NCBI RefSeq assembly: GCF_015330125.1
Contig: NZ_JADDXR010000002.1
Location: 62,001 to 126,000, forward strand
Length of the DNA stretch: 64,000 nt
Origin: Zobellia nedashkovskayae
Lineage (GTDB): Bacteria > Bacteroidota > Bacteroidia > Flavobacteriales > Flavobacteriaceae
Reading direction: 5' to 3'
Under the pieces are notes generated by a model. It did no database searches, was not told the origin of the DNA, and worked only from the letters and a program-made list of their open reading frames with translations. This document shows positions 18,170 through 26,820 of the stretch, piece by piece (positions within the stretch are counted from its first letter, which is position 1; each line of letters begins with the position of its first letter). A program made the translations under genes and the position numbers.

Positions 18170-20542
18170 ATGTCAGACCACCAAGACAGAATTGATCAGC
18201 TTCACCAAAAGCTTGAACTACTTCTCAGTAAACAAGAAGGATTCGCCAAGGAATTAATGATACTTTACCAGGAAATTGAAGACCTAAAAAAACTTCGACC
18301 TGACCAACTTGTATCAAAAAAAATAATACCTGAACCCGTTTCTGAAATTCCAGAAATTAAGGAAGTTGTTGAAACTGTTGAAATTGAACAAGTGGTAGCT
18401 CATGAAGTGGTTGAAACTCCCTTTGAAGCTCCCGCAAGGCAACCGGCCGCTCCACAAAAAATTAAAAAACCAAAAGGTAAATCAAATCTTGAAAAATTTA
18501 TTGGAGAAAACCTCATCAATAAAATTGGTATAGCCATTACCGTAATAGGTGTTGCCATAGGTGCAAAATATTCTATTGAGAATGAATTGATTAGTCCACT
18601 TACCCGTATCATTTTAGGGTACTTATCAGGTTTAGGCCTTTTGGGGTTTGGAATAAAACTAAAAGCCAAATACGAAAATTACAGTGCCGTTCTTGTGAGC
18701 GGGGCCCTTGCCATTCTTTATTTCATCACTTTTGCCGCCTACAGTTTCTATAACCTGTTCCCGCAATTAATGGCTTTTGCCTTGATGGTTGTTTTTACAA
18801 TTTTTGGAGTTGTTGCTGCATTGAATTACAACAAACAGGTTATTGCTCACATTGGTCTGGTAGGTGCTTATGCTGTTCCATTTTTATTGAGTAATAACTC
18901 AGGAAATGTAGCCACATTATTTGCATACATGGCAATTATTAATGTGGGTATTTTGGTCATTTCCTTTAGAAAATACTGGAAACCCCTTTTCTATTCAGCA
19001 TTTGTCTTTACTTATTTGATCTACAGTTCATGGATGTTTTTCTCCTATGAAACAAAAGAACATTTTGCACTGGCTTTTATTTATCTTACTATATTCTTTG
19101 CTATTTTTTATACTGCTATTTTGGCCTATAAACTTATAAGAAAAGAACAGTTCTTGAAGAGCGATATTGTGTTTCTTCTTTTAAATTCTTTTATTTTCTA
19201 TGGTCTTGGGTATAGCCTTTTAGCTAACCATGAAACCGGTAAAGACTTACTGGGTGCTTTCACATTGGTTAATGCTATAATTCACTTTGTCGTTAGCATT
19301 ATGCTATTCAAGAAAAAACTAGCGGACAGAAACCTTTTTCATCTCGTTTCTGGATTAGTACTTGTATTTATCACAATTGCTGCGCCAGTACAGTTAGATG
19401 GCAACTGGGTTACTTTGTTGTGGACATTACAGGCTGCACTGCTTTTCTTTATTGGTCGTACCAAAGGAGTATCCTTTTACGAATACCTTTCATACCCACT
19501 GATGATACTAGCACTCTTAAGTCTGACCCAGGACTGGGGAATGGGTTACGGAGGTTACTATTCCACTACCGAATTGAGCCCTATTTTTAACAGCTATTTT
19601 TTAACTTCTGCATTATTTTTAGCTGCTTTTGGCTTTATCAATTGGATAAATCATAACCATAAAATTTCTTCAGGAGAAAAACCTGCTTCTAAAATACCTG
19701 TTGTAATGTCTTTTGTAATACCGGTTATCCTACTGTTTGTTTCGTACATGGCCTTTTACCTAGAAATTGAGCAGTATTGGAAAAACTTGTTCTCTGAATC
19801 CGAAGTAAATCTGAATCCGAGCGACACTTATAGTTATGGAGAGTACAACTATGACCTTCAAGATTTTGGGTCTATCTGGCTTTTCAATTACACCTTTTTA
19901 TTCCTGACCATATTGGCTTTTGTTAACATCAAAAAACTTAAAAATAGAGTTTTAGGTATTAGTAACTTGGTGATGGGCGTAGCGGTAAGTTTCTTTTTTC
20001 TAACTGCAGGGTTGTATATTTTAAGTGAACTTCGCGATAGTTATATAGACCGTGCACTTTCTGAATATTATGAAATTGGCATCATGAACATTGGTATACG
20101 CTACACCTCATTTGCCTTTTTTGCAGTTTTATTGATTACACTGATAAAACTTTCCAAGCAAGCATTTATAAATGTGAACCTAAAGACACCAGTTGAAATT
20201 ATAACACATATTTCTATTTTATGGATTCTTAGCAGTGAATTGTTGAATTGGATGCACCTTGCCGGTTCTGACCAATCTTACAAATTAGGTCTTAGCATAC
20301 TTTGGGGTGTTTATGCCCTATTCCTTATTGGCTTGGGTATCTACAAGCAACGAAAATACCTTCGCATTGGTGCTATTTCATTATTTGGTGTCACACTTGC
20401 TAAACTATTCTTATATGACATTGCATCGCTAAATACTATTTCAAAAACCATTGTTTTGGTTTTGCTTGGTGTGCTATTACTTATCATCTCATTTCTTTAC
20501 AATAAATACAAAAATGTTATTTCGGATGAACCTGAAAACTAA
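18170..20542 (+). CDS. DUF2339 polytopic membrane protein
   Basis: The protein is 790 residues from the ATG at 18170; an in-frame TTG 27 bases earlier is less likely. The N-terminal part (1-125) is soluble with a predicted coiled coil and a Pro/Lys-rich linker. Then SNLEKFIGENLINKIGIAIT starts the DUF2339 membrane region with some 20 hydrophobic segments to the end. DUF2339 proteins are widespread in Gram-negatives and have no firmly known function. It overlaps the following DUF3999-like gene by 17 bases, a pairing seen in other genomes. Confidence 0.88.
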   Translation: MSDHQDRIDQLHQKLELLLSKQEGFAKELMILYQEIEDLKKLRPDQLVSKKIIPEPVSEIPEIKEVVETVEIEQVVAHEVVETPFEAPARQPAAPQKIKKPKGKSNLEKFIGENLINKIGIAITVIGVAIGAKYSIENELISPLTRIILGYLSGLGLLGFGIKLKAKYENYSAVLVSGALAILYFITFAAYSFYNLFPQLMAFALMVVFTIFGVVAALNYNKQVIAHIGLVGAYAVPFLLSNNSGNVATLFAYMAIINVGILVISFRKYWKPLFYSAFVFTYLIYSSWMFFSYETKEHFALAFIYLTIFFAIFYTAILAYKLIRKEQFLKSDIVFLLLNSFIFYGLGYSLLANHETGKDLLGAFTLVNAIIHFVVSIMLFKKKLADRNLFHLVSGLVLVFITIAAPVQLDGNWVTLLWTLQAALLFFIGRTKGVSFYEYLSYPLMILALLSLTQDWGMGYGGYYSTTELSPIFNSYFLTSALFLAAFGFINWINHNHKISSGEKPASKIPVVMSFVIPVILLFVSYMAFYLEIEQYWKNLFSESEVNLNPSDTYSYGEYNYDLQDFGSIWLFNYTFLFLTILAFVNIKKLKNRVLGISNLVMGVAVSFFFLTAGLYILSELRDSYIDRALSEYYEIGIMNIGIRYTSFAFFAVLLITLIKLSKQAFINVNLKTPVEIITHISILWILSSELLNWMHLAGSDQSYKLGLSILWGVYALFLIGLGIYKQRKYLRIGAISLFGVTLAKLFLYDIASLNTISKTIVLVLLGVLLLIISFLYNKYKNVISDEPEN

Positions 20543-21749
20543 ACTTTTAATTTTCTTCGGATGGTGTTCTTGCACTATAGCTTTTGGCCAACTCTCTACA
20601 TATGAGTATAAACAAGAATTAAAAGGAATCTCCGGGCAATGGCATACCGTGACCTTGCCTAACCAGGTATTCCATAATACAAATGACGACCTTTCGGATA
20701 TTCGCGTTTATGGTCTTACAGAAAGTGATACTCTTGAAGCTCCTTACATCTTAAAAGTAGCTTCCGAAAAAAACAGTAAAAAAGAGATTGCATTTAAACT
20801 ATTGAATACTGCTTCCAACAAAGATGGTTATTACTTTACTTATGAAGTCCCCACTACGGAACCCATAAATAAAATCGACCTAAAATTCAATCAAACCAAT
20901 TTTAATTGGCACATTGTTCTTGAAGGAAGTCAAACACAAAATGAGTGGTTTCAAATACTAGATGATTATCGTATTCTTTCCATACAAAACGAGCAAACCA
21001 ACTACACGTATAGCACCCTAAACTTACCCCAATCTAGATACAAGTATTACCGCTTGCTCATTAAAAGCAAAGTAAAGCCAGAATTAAAACAAGCAAAAAT
21101 AAGTTTGGACGGTTCTGTAGGTGCTTCATATAATACCTACCCTACTACCTTCATGAATATAAAGCAAAAAGGCAAGACCACAGTGGTGGATATTGACTTA
21201 AACCAAAGGTTACCACTAAGCTTCTTAAAATTGAATATTTCTGACAAGGTTGATTACTACAGACCTATGACGCTTCAATATATATCGGACAGCGTTACAA
21301 CGGAGAAAGGCCTTAAATATACCTACAATAACCTTTATCGCGGCACTTTATCATCTGTAGATACCAAAGGCTTTAAATTTGCCAGCACCCTAGCACAAAA
21401 ACTAAGAATCATTATTCAAAATAATGATAATCAAGCTTTACAAATAGAATCGGCAATAGCAAAAGGGTATAGGCATGAGCTACTAGTCCGCTTTGATAAT
21501 CCTGCTGATTATTTTTTAGTTTACGGTAATAAAAATGCTGGACTTCCTAAATATGATATTCAGCAAATAACGTCTGCAGTTCCCCAAGATGCATCTTCTA
21601 TAGATTTGGGAAATGTGCAAGAAATAACTAAGCCCAAAAAGACATTAAAAAAACCACTTTTTGAAAGCAAAGTATGGCTTTGGTTAGTTATGGGTGCCGT
21701 TATCGTGGTTTTAGGATGGTTTACTCTAAGGATGATGGCCAAAAGATAA
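20526..21749 (+). CDS. DUF3999-like exported protein with C-terminal anchor
   Basis: The protein is 407 residues. The ATG at 20526 gives a normal signal peptide (MNLKTKLLIFFGWCSCTIAF, then GQ); upstream starts would extend into the DUF2339 gene. The body is a beta-rich periplasmic domain starting LSTYEYKQELKGISGQWHTV. The last 30 residues form one membrane helix followed by RMMAKR. The start overlaps the DUF2339 gene by 17 bases, so the two proteins are probably made together and may form an inner-membrane complex. Confidence 0.82.
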   Translation: MNLKTKLLIFFGWCSCTIAFGQLSTYEYKQELKGISGQWHTVTLPNQVFHNTNDDLSDIRVYGLTESDTLEAPYILKVASEKNSKKEIAFKLLNTASNKDGYYFTYEVPTTEPINKIDLKFNQTNFNWHIVLEGSQTQNEWFQILDDYRILSIQNEQTNYTYSTLNLPQSRYKYYRLLIKSKVKPELKQAKISLDGSVGASYNTYPTTFMNIKQKGKTTVVDIDLNQRLPLSFLKLNISDKVDYYRPMTLQYISDSVTTEKGLKYTYNNLYRGTLSSVDTKGFKFASTLAQKLRIIIQNNDNQALQIESAIAKGYRHELLVRFDNPADYFLVYGNKNAGLPKYDIQQITSAVPQDASSIDLGNVQEITKPKKTLKKPLFESKVWLWLVMGAVIVVLGWFTLRMMAKR

Positions 21750-21822
21750 TTTTAATAAAAGTTGAATTGAAATACTAATCAACCTAAAATACTTCTTGTT
21801 AGTTTACCAATCTAGAATCCTG

Positions 21823-21830
21823 TAAATTTG
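21823..21830 (+). promoter_or_regulatory. -7 box (TAAATTTG) of the pseudouridine synthase gene
   Basis: An exact TANNTTTG match 20 bases before the GTG start at 21851. The -33 element is poor. Confidence 0.55.
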
Positions 21831-21850
21831 CATTCTTAAAACACAAAAGC

Positions 21851-22582
21851 GTGCAAGAACCCAAACAGACCCGAATTAATAAATACCTAAGTGAAGTTGG
21901 CTATTGTTCACGTCGTGCTGCGGACAAATTAATTGACCAAGGCCGTGTAACTATTAACGGTACAGTGCCAGAAATGGGCACAAAAATTACCGAAGGGGAT
22001 GAAGTTCATGTTGATGGTAAATTAATATCTGAACCTAAAGAAAAACCGGTCTACCTTGCTTTTAACAAACCTATTGGCATTGTCTGCACTACAGATACCA
22101 AAGTTGAAAAAGACAATATTATTGAATACATCAACTACCCAAAACGTATTTTTCCTATTGGCAGATTAGATAAACCCAGTGAAGGTCTCATTCTTCTCAC
22201 CAATGACGGAGATATCGTCAACAAAATTCTACGGGCCCGTAACCACCACGAAAAAGAATATTTGGTTACTGTTGATAGAGCTATAACCCCAGATTTTGTA
22301 GAACGCATGCAAAAAGGTGTTCCTATTCTAGACACCGTTACACGGGAGTGCAAGGTTGAGCAAATTGGCAAGTACGAATTTAAGATTATACTAACGCAAG
22401 GTCTAAATAGACAAATTAGACGCATGTGCGAGTATCTAGATTATAATGTACAGCGGCTAAAACGTATTCGCATTATGAACATAAAACTAGATGTTCCCGT
22501 TGGCAAGTGGCGAGACTTGACCGAAGCTGAGCTAAAAGAAATAGATAGACTTGTATCTTCTTCGTCAAAAACACATTTCTAG
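21851..22582 (+). CDS. rluF: 23S rRNA pseudouridine synthase, RluF-like
   Basis: This 243-residue protein has an N-terminal S4 RNA-binding domain (RINKYLSEVGYCSRRAADKL, about 7-55), then the RluB/E/F/RsuA-type catalytic domain with Asp in GRLDKPSEGL. The C-terminal sequence RQIRRMCEYLDYNVQRLKRI is typical of RluF, which modifies U2604 of 23S rRNA. The start is a GTG: no ATG is available, and a -7 box lies 20 bases upstream. RluF rather than RluB/E is a judgement from the C-terminal motif. Confidence 0.85.
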   Translation: MQEPKQTRINKYLSEVGYCSRRAADKLIDQGRVTINGTVPEMGTKITEGDEVHVDGKLISEPKEKPVYLAFNKPIGIVCTTDTKVEKDNIIEYINYPKRIFPIGRLDKPSEGLILLTNDGDIVNKILRARNHHEKEYLVTVDRAITPDFVERMQKGVPILDTVTRECKVEQIGKYEFKIILTQGLNRQIRRMCEYLDYNVQRLKRIRIMNIKLDVPVGKWRDLTEAELKEIDRLVSSSSKTHF

Positions 22583-22776
22583 AAATTAGTATATTTCCGT
22601 CCAAAGTCATCCCTCCTTCATAAAGAGCTAAGCATCATATAGACCAAAAAGCAATAGCGATATTCTTTCTAAGCGTTAAAGAACCCTATTTCATTACTTT
22701 ATATATTAAAATATAAATTAGCTTGAGCATCCGTATTTAGCTAAAAATCACTAACTTAGAGAGAACGACAAAAAAC

Positions 22777-24129
22777 ATGCCCTTAAAACCTAACGTCATG
22801 ATACAAAAGCAAAAAAAGAATACTCAAAACTTCATGGTCACGGCATTTTTTATAATGCTATTAGGCATGGTTACAGGCACTCAAAATGCCTCAGCGTTCT
22901 TTCAGGATAATATGCAACAAGAAGTAGAATTCAACTTATACAAAGGTGAAGTTCTAGATTCCAAAACAAAAAAACCTCTGGTATTTGCTTCACTTGCCAT
23001 AGAAGAATCCAACATAAGTACAATTACGAATGCGGAAGGTGAATTTTCTCTGAAAATTCCTAAAGATGCCGTAAACGCAAATGTAGTTGTATCCTTTTTA
23101 GGCTATAGCACAAAAACCATATCACTAACACAACTCAATAAAGAGAAGAATAAAATTATGATGGATATTTCCATCACCGAACTTCCCGGTGTTAATATTG
23201 AAGTACCAAAAGACGCAGAAGCCCTGGTACGTGATGTTCTTAAAAGAAAGGGCGAGAATTATTTTGACGACCCTACTCTTATGACTGCCTTCTATAGGGA
23301 AACAATCAAAAAACGTAGAAAGAACGTATCGCTCTCAGAGGCTGTTGTAAACATTTATAAAACACCGTATACTTCTCCTAAAAAAGATGGCGTTAAGTTA
23401 TACAAGGCAAGGAAAAGTACAGATTATGACAAACTAGACACAGTAGCTTTAAAACTGCAGGGAGGACCTTTTAATGCACTCTTTGTAGATATCATGAAGT
23501 ATCCTGAGTATATATTCTCGCCTGAAACACTAGACCATTATATATTTAAATTTGACCACTCAACACGCGTAAATGACAAATTGATATACGTGATTAGTTT
23601 TGAGCAAAATTCACAAGTTATAGACCCATTGTACAAAGGCAAGCTTTATATAGATGCCAAGAATAAGATTCTTACCAGTGCCATTTATAGCCTTAACATA
23701 ACAGACAAAGATTTGGCGGCAAGATTATTCGTTAGAAGAAAACCGAGAAACGCACAGGTATGGCCTACCGATGTTGCTTATAGAGTAGATTATCGTGAGA
23801 AAAATGGTAAATGGTACTACTCCTATAGCAATGTGCTCTTGGAATTTAAAGTGAATTGGGACAAGCGTCTTTTTAACTCTGTTTATAGCATGACCTGCGA
23901 AATGGCTATTACCGATTGGAAAAAGAATCTTAGCACTGAATTTCCAAAGACTAAGGATAGAATTAAGACCTCTATTATTTTAAGTGACGAGGCCATTGGT
24001 TTTTCAGACCCTGATTTTTGGGGACAGTATAATATCATTGAACCAGAAAAATCTATTGAATCTGCAATTAAAAAGATTCAACGCCAGTTGAGAAAGGCAA
24101 ATTCTGATGGAGGTACCTCCATTCCTTAA
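22777..24129 (+). CDS. Exported protein with carboxypeptidase-regulatory-like (CarbopepD_reg_2) domain
   Basis: The protein is 450 residues from 22777, or 443 from a second ATG at 22798; I cannot decide between them. A signal peptide follows (VTAFFIMLLGMVTGTQNASA). Residues about 55-140 form a carboxypeptidase-regulatory-like Ig fold (GEVLDSKTKKPLVFASLAIE, NAEGEFSLKIP), as in many SusC-like and DUF5686 proteins. The remainder (ALVRDVLKRKGENY onward) resembles the N-terminal part of DUF5686-type proteins but lacks a C-terminal beta barrel. Probably periplasmic or surface located; function unknown. It ends at a strong terminator. Confidence 0.75.
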   Translation: MPLKPNVMIQKQKKNTQNFMVTAFFIMLLGMVTGTQNASAFFQDNMQQEVEFNLYKGEVLDSKTKKPLVFASLAIEESNISTITNAEGEFSLKIPKDAVNANVVVSFLGYSTKTISLTQLNKEKNKIMMDISITELPGVNIEVPKDAEALVRDVLKRKGENYFDDPTLMTAFYRETIKKRRKNVSLSEAVVNIYKTPYTSPKKDGVKLYKARKSTDYDKLDTVALKLQGGPFNALFVDIMKYPEYIFSPETLDHYIFKFDHSTRVNDKLIYVISFEQNSQVIDPLYKGKLYIDAKNKILTSAIYSLNITDKDLAARLFVRRKPRNAQVWPTDVAYRVDYREKNGKWYYSYSNVLLEFKVNWDKRLFNSVYSMTCEMAITDWKKNLSTEFPKTKDRIKTSIILSDEAIGFSDPDFWGQYNIIEPEKSIESAIKKIQRQLRKANSDGGTSIP

Positions 24130-24152
24130 TAAAAAATAAAAACATTGTTTAC

Positions 24153-24180
24153 AAAAACGGCCAAATGGCCGTTTTTTTTT
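24153..24180 (+). terminator. Rho-independent terminator
   Basis: Stem AAAAACGGCC, loop AAAT, GGCCGTTTTT, then more T, 24 bases after the preceding stop codon. Confidence 0.95.
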
Positions 24181-24217
24181 GTGATTCTATTTAAATTCAT
24201 ACTCTAAAATTAAAAGT

Positions 24218-25270
24218 ATGGCTAACAGAAGACAGTTTATAGGTGCAGCATTAGGTAGTACGGTAGCGACATTACTACCTAATCTAGGAATAGCCAACAA
24301 CAACTTCTCCGTTAACCCTACCACAGTAAAACCTAAAAGGTTAAAAAAAGGAGATACCATTGGACTTATAGCTCCCGGCTACGCTATTCAACCCTCCATT
24401 TTAGAAGAGGCTAAAAAGACCTTAAAGTCAATGGGATTCAAACCCTATCATACAGACCGATTAATTGCTAATTACGGGTATCTGAGCAATACAGATGAGG
24501 AAAGGGCAAAAGACGTTAATGAGATGTTCGCTGACCCAAAAATTGATGGCATCCTCTGCGCTCGTGGTGGCTACGGATGTACCCGAATCATGCATATGAT
24601 AGATTATGAATGCATCAAAGAAAACCCTAAGACCTTTATTGGTTTTAGTGACATTACTGCTCTTTTGAATGGTATTCACCAAGAAACAGGACTTATTACC
24701 TTTCACGGGCCAGTTGGTAGCACTTTAAACGATCCGTACAGTATTAAGCAATTGGAAAAGGTTATTATGTTTCCAACAGAGCAACTAGAAATTCAAAATA
24801 ATAAAATTCTAAAACCCGAATTTACTACCAATCCAGAATATGAACGCTACACCATTACCATAGGTATCGCTACAGGAAAAGTGGTTGGAGGTAGCCTAAC
24901 CCTAATTAATGCTTTAATTGGCACGCCACATGAAATTGACTTTACTGATGCTATTGTATGCATAGAAGATGTGGAGGAGGCTCCTTACCGAATAGACCGA
25001 ATGCTAACCCAGTTGATAGAAGGTAAAACCTTCAAAAAGGCCGCTGGTATTCTATTTGGTGTTTGTGCTGGTTGCAACGAATCTACAAACCCTATTTCCT
25101 TTACACTAAAGGAAGTAATCATTGATAGAATTAGACCTCTAGGAATTCCCGCAGCATATGGCATGAGCTTTGGCCATGTAGAAAATAATTTTACATTTCC
25201 CATTGGTATTTCAGCTAAAATGGATGCCAGAAAAATGAGCTTTCAGCTTCTTGAGAAGGCTGTTTTATAA
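24218..25270 (+). CDS. LD-carboxypeptidase (peptidase family S66), Tat-type signal
   Basis: This 350-residue protein is related to LdcA, which removes the terminal D-Ala from muropeptide tetrapeptides. The S66 Ser-Glu-His triad is visible as Ser144 (FIGFSDITAL), Glu250 (VCIEDVEEAPYRIDR) and His320 (GMSFGHVENN). The N-terminus MANRRQFIGAALGSTVATLL resembles a twin-arginine signal, so the enzyme is probably exported folded; E. coli LdcA is cytoplasmic. tatC is also in this window. Confidence 0.88.
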   Translation: MANRRQFIGAALGSTVATLLPNLGIANNNFSVNPTTVKPKRLKKGDTIGLIAPGYAIQPSILEEAKKTLKSMGFKPYHTDRLIANYGYLSNTDEERAKDVNEMFADPKIDGILCARGGYGCTRIMHMIDYECIKENPKTFIGFSDITALLNGIHQETGLITFHGPVGSTLNDPYSIKQLEKVIMFPTEQLEIQNNKILKPEFTTNPEYERYTITIGIATGKVVGGSLTLINALIGTPHEIDFTDAIVCIEDVEEAPYRIDRMLTQLIEGKTFKKAAGILFGVCAGCNESTNPISFTLKEVIIDRIRPLGIPAAYGMSFGHVENNFTFPIGISAKMDARKMSFQLLEKAVL

Positions 25271-25374
25271 AATTCTTCGAACAAAATCAAACAATATATA
25301 CTTGTTCACTCCCAGAAAGAGTTAGCAATATTCTACATATTTCATTACAAAACATTAGTTTTTAGATAAAATAT

Positions 25375-25408
25375 GTAATTATATGTGCAAAAAAAAACAT
25401 ATAACTAC
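25375..25408. repeat. 12-base inverted repeat, 10-base A-rich spacer
   Basis: GTAATTATATGT and ACATATAACTAC match as an inverted repeat at 11 of 12 positions. It lies about 145 bases before the lipoprotein gene at 25552, in a 280-base gap. It could be an operator for that gene or a weak hairpin. In such AT-rich DNA a chance origin is possible. Confidence 0.35.
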
Positions 25409-25551
25409 ACTTTTCTACAATAAAACTATATCGTAGTTCGTCGAAAATAAATACTTCAAAACTTACTTTTCCGTTGATACATCTGTTAATAAAAGGAAAC
25501 AACCTTAAAAATTGAATTTGTCTATTAACCTCTTAATTTTAAAACAAATCC

Positions 25552-26724
25552 ATGAAAAAAAATGTATTAACCCTCGCTATGTTAAGTCTAGTCCTTACCC
25601 AATCGTGTTCAAGTGACGATGTTGAAGTATCAGACTTAGAATCCCAACAAGAAGAACAACAAGAAGAACAACAAGAAGAACAAGAAGAAGAAATGGAATC
25701 GGAAAATGCACCTCCAAGTACATTTGAGATTTCTTCATCAGATGCTGAAACCACCTCAATAGAACTAGATTGGAGCGATGCTACAGACCCAGAAGAAAAA
25801 GTCGTCTCCTACACATTATTTATTGATGAAGAAGAAATCGTTACAGATATTCAGGTATCAGAATTCACCTTAACGGAACTAGCCCCAAACACATCCTACG
25901 ATATAAAAATAGTAGCTAGTGATGATGAAGGCCTAACTTCAGAAGTTACCACCAACATTACGACCAAAGAGGAAGAAATGGCCGCAGGACTTAATGTTTC
26001 TTTAGGAGAAGCAAACATAGCCACGGACACTCCAACATTAGAAGAGGACTATGGCACTTTGACTATACCAGTTAAATTAACAGATGATAATGGTGAGCCC
26101 ATTGCGGCGCCAACAGATATTACCGTTAAGATAAAGATTGAATCTAATGACGCCTTCCAGTATGATTATAGTCTTAGAACCCCGATTCCATTATCCATTG
26201 AAAAAGGAGAGACTCAAACAGAGATAAAATTGGAAATCAAAACGGATGCAATGATTGAGCTAAATGATGAGAGTTTCACTGTAACAATCACATCTGTAGA
26301 AGGTGCAGAGTTAGATGAAACGAAAGATGAAGCAACTTATATTATTGCCGGAACTGCAGAAGAAGATTTACCAGCTGCCTCTCCAGATGGACCTAGGGTA
26401 GATATTACTTGGAGTAATCCAGATGCAGATATAAATGCCATTTTATTCAAAAATCTTGGAGAAACAGGCCAAACAAGTGCAAGTGTTGGATTCTACTCAA
26501 CTAATGAAGATTCAGAGTCCTTTGTATTAGAAGGGAAATCAGACGGAAGTTATTTTTTAAATATCGAAAGAAATGACGATGTTTTTGGTGATATAGAAGC
26601 CACTGTACTTATAACGCAACCTGATGGTACGCGTATGTATAGAAGTTTCTTAGTTCGTGGAAATAAAGATGTAGTAGACTTTGTTATTGTAGATGGTGTG
26701 TACACTTTCGAATTTCAATTCTAA
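25552..26724 (+). CDS. Surface lipoprotein with FN3-like domain and Gln/Glu repeat
   Basis: This 390-residue protein has lipobox LTQSC (Cys19) followed by SSDD, the usual flavobacterial lipoprotein pattern. Residues 31-47 are a low-complexity QEE repeat encoded by repeated CAAGAAGAACAA units. A fibronectin-III-like domain follows at about 54-140 (TSIELDWSDATDPEEKVVSY). A Calx-beta-like region lies at about 145-275 (VKLTDDNGEPI, SFTVTITSVEGAEL), and then a unique C-terminal domain. Very acidic overall. Likely an exposed binding or structural lipoprotein. Monocistronic: it ends at a strong terminator. Confidence 0.8.
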   Translation: MKKNVLTLAMLSLVLTQSCSSDDVEVSDLESQQEEQQEEQQEEQEEEMESENAPPSTFEISSSDAETTSIELDWSDATDPEEKVVSYTLFIDEEEIVTDIQVSEFTLTELAPNTSYDIKIVASDDEGLTSEVTTNITTKEEEMAAGLNVSLGEANIATDTPTLEEDYGTLTIPVKLTDDNGEPIAAPTDITVKIKIESNDAFQYDYSLRTPIPLSIEKGETQTEIKLEIKTDAMIELNDESFTVTITSVEGAELDETKDEATYIIAGTAEEDLPAASPDGPRVDITWSNPDADINAILFKNLGETGQTSASVGFYSTNEDSESFVLEGKSDGSYFLNIERNDDVFGDIEATVLITQPDGTRMYRSFLVRGNKDVVDFVIVDGVYTFEFQF

Positions 26725-26781
26725 TAAACCTTTGCAATATCAATTATATTAAACGTTTACTAAACTTAATCGTTTTAAACT

Positions 26782-26814
26782 AAAAAGACCTTCTTATAAG
26801 AAGGTCTTTTTTTT
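26782..26814. terminator. Bidirectional terminator between lipoprotein gene and recQ
   Basis: A perfect palindrome, AAAAAGACCTTCTTA followed by its reverse complement, with A/T runs on both sides. It sits between two convergent genes. Confidence 0.92.
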
Positions 26815-26820
26815 ATATAG

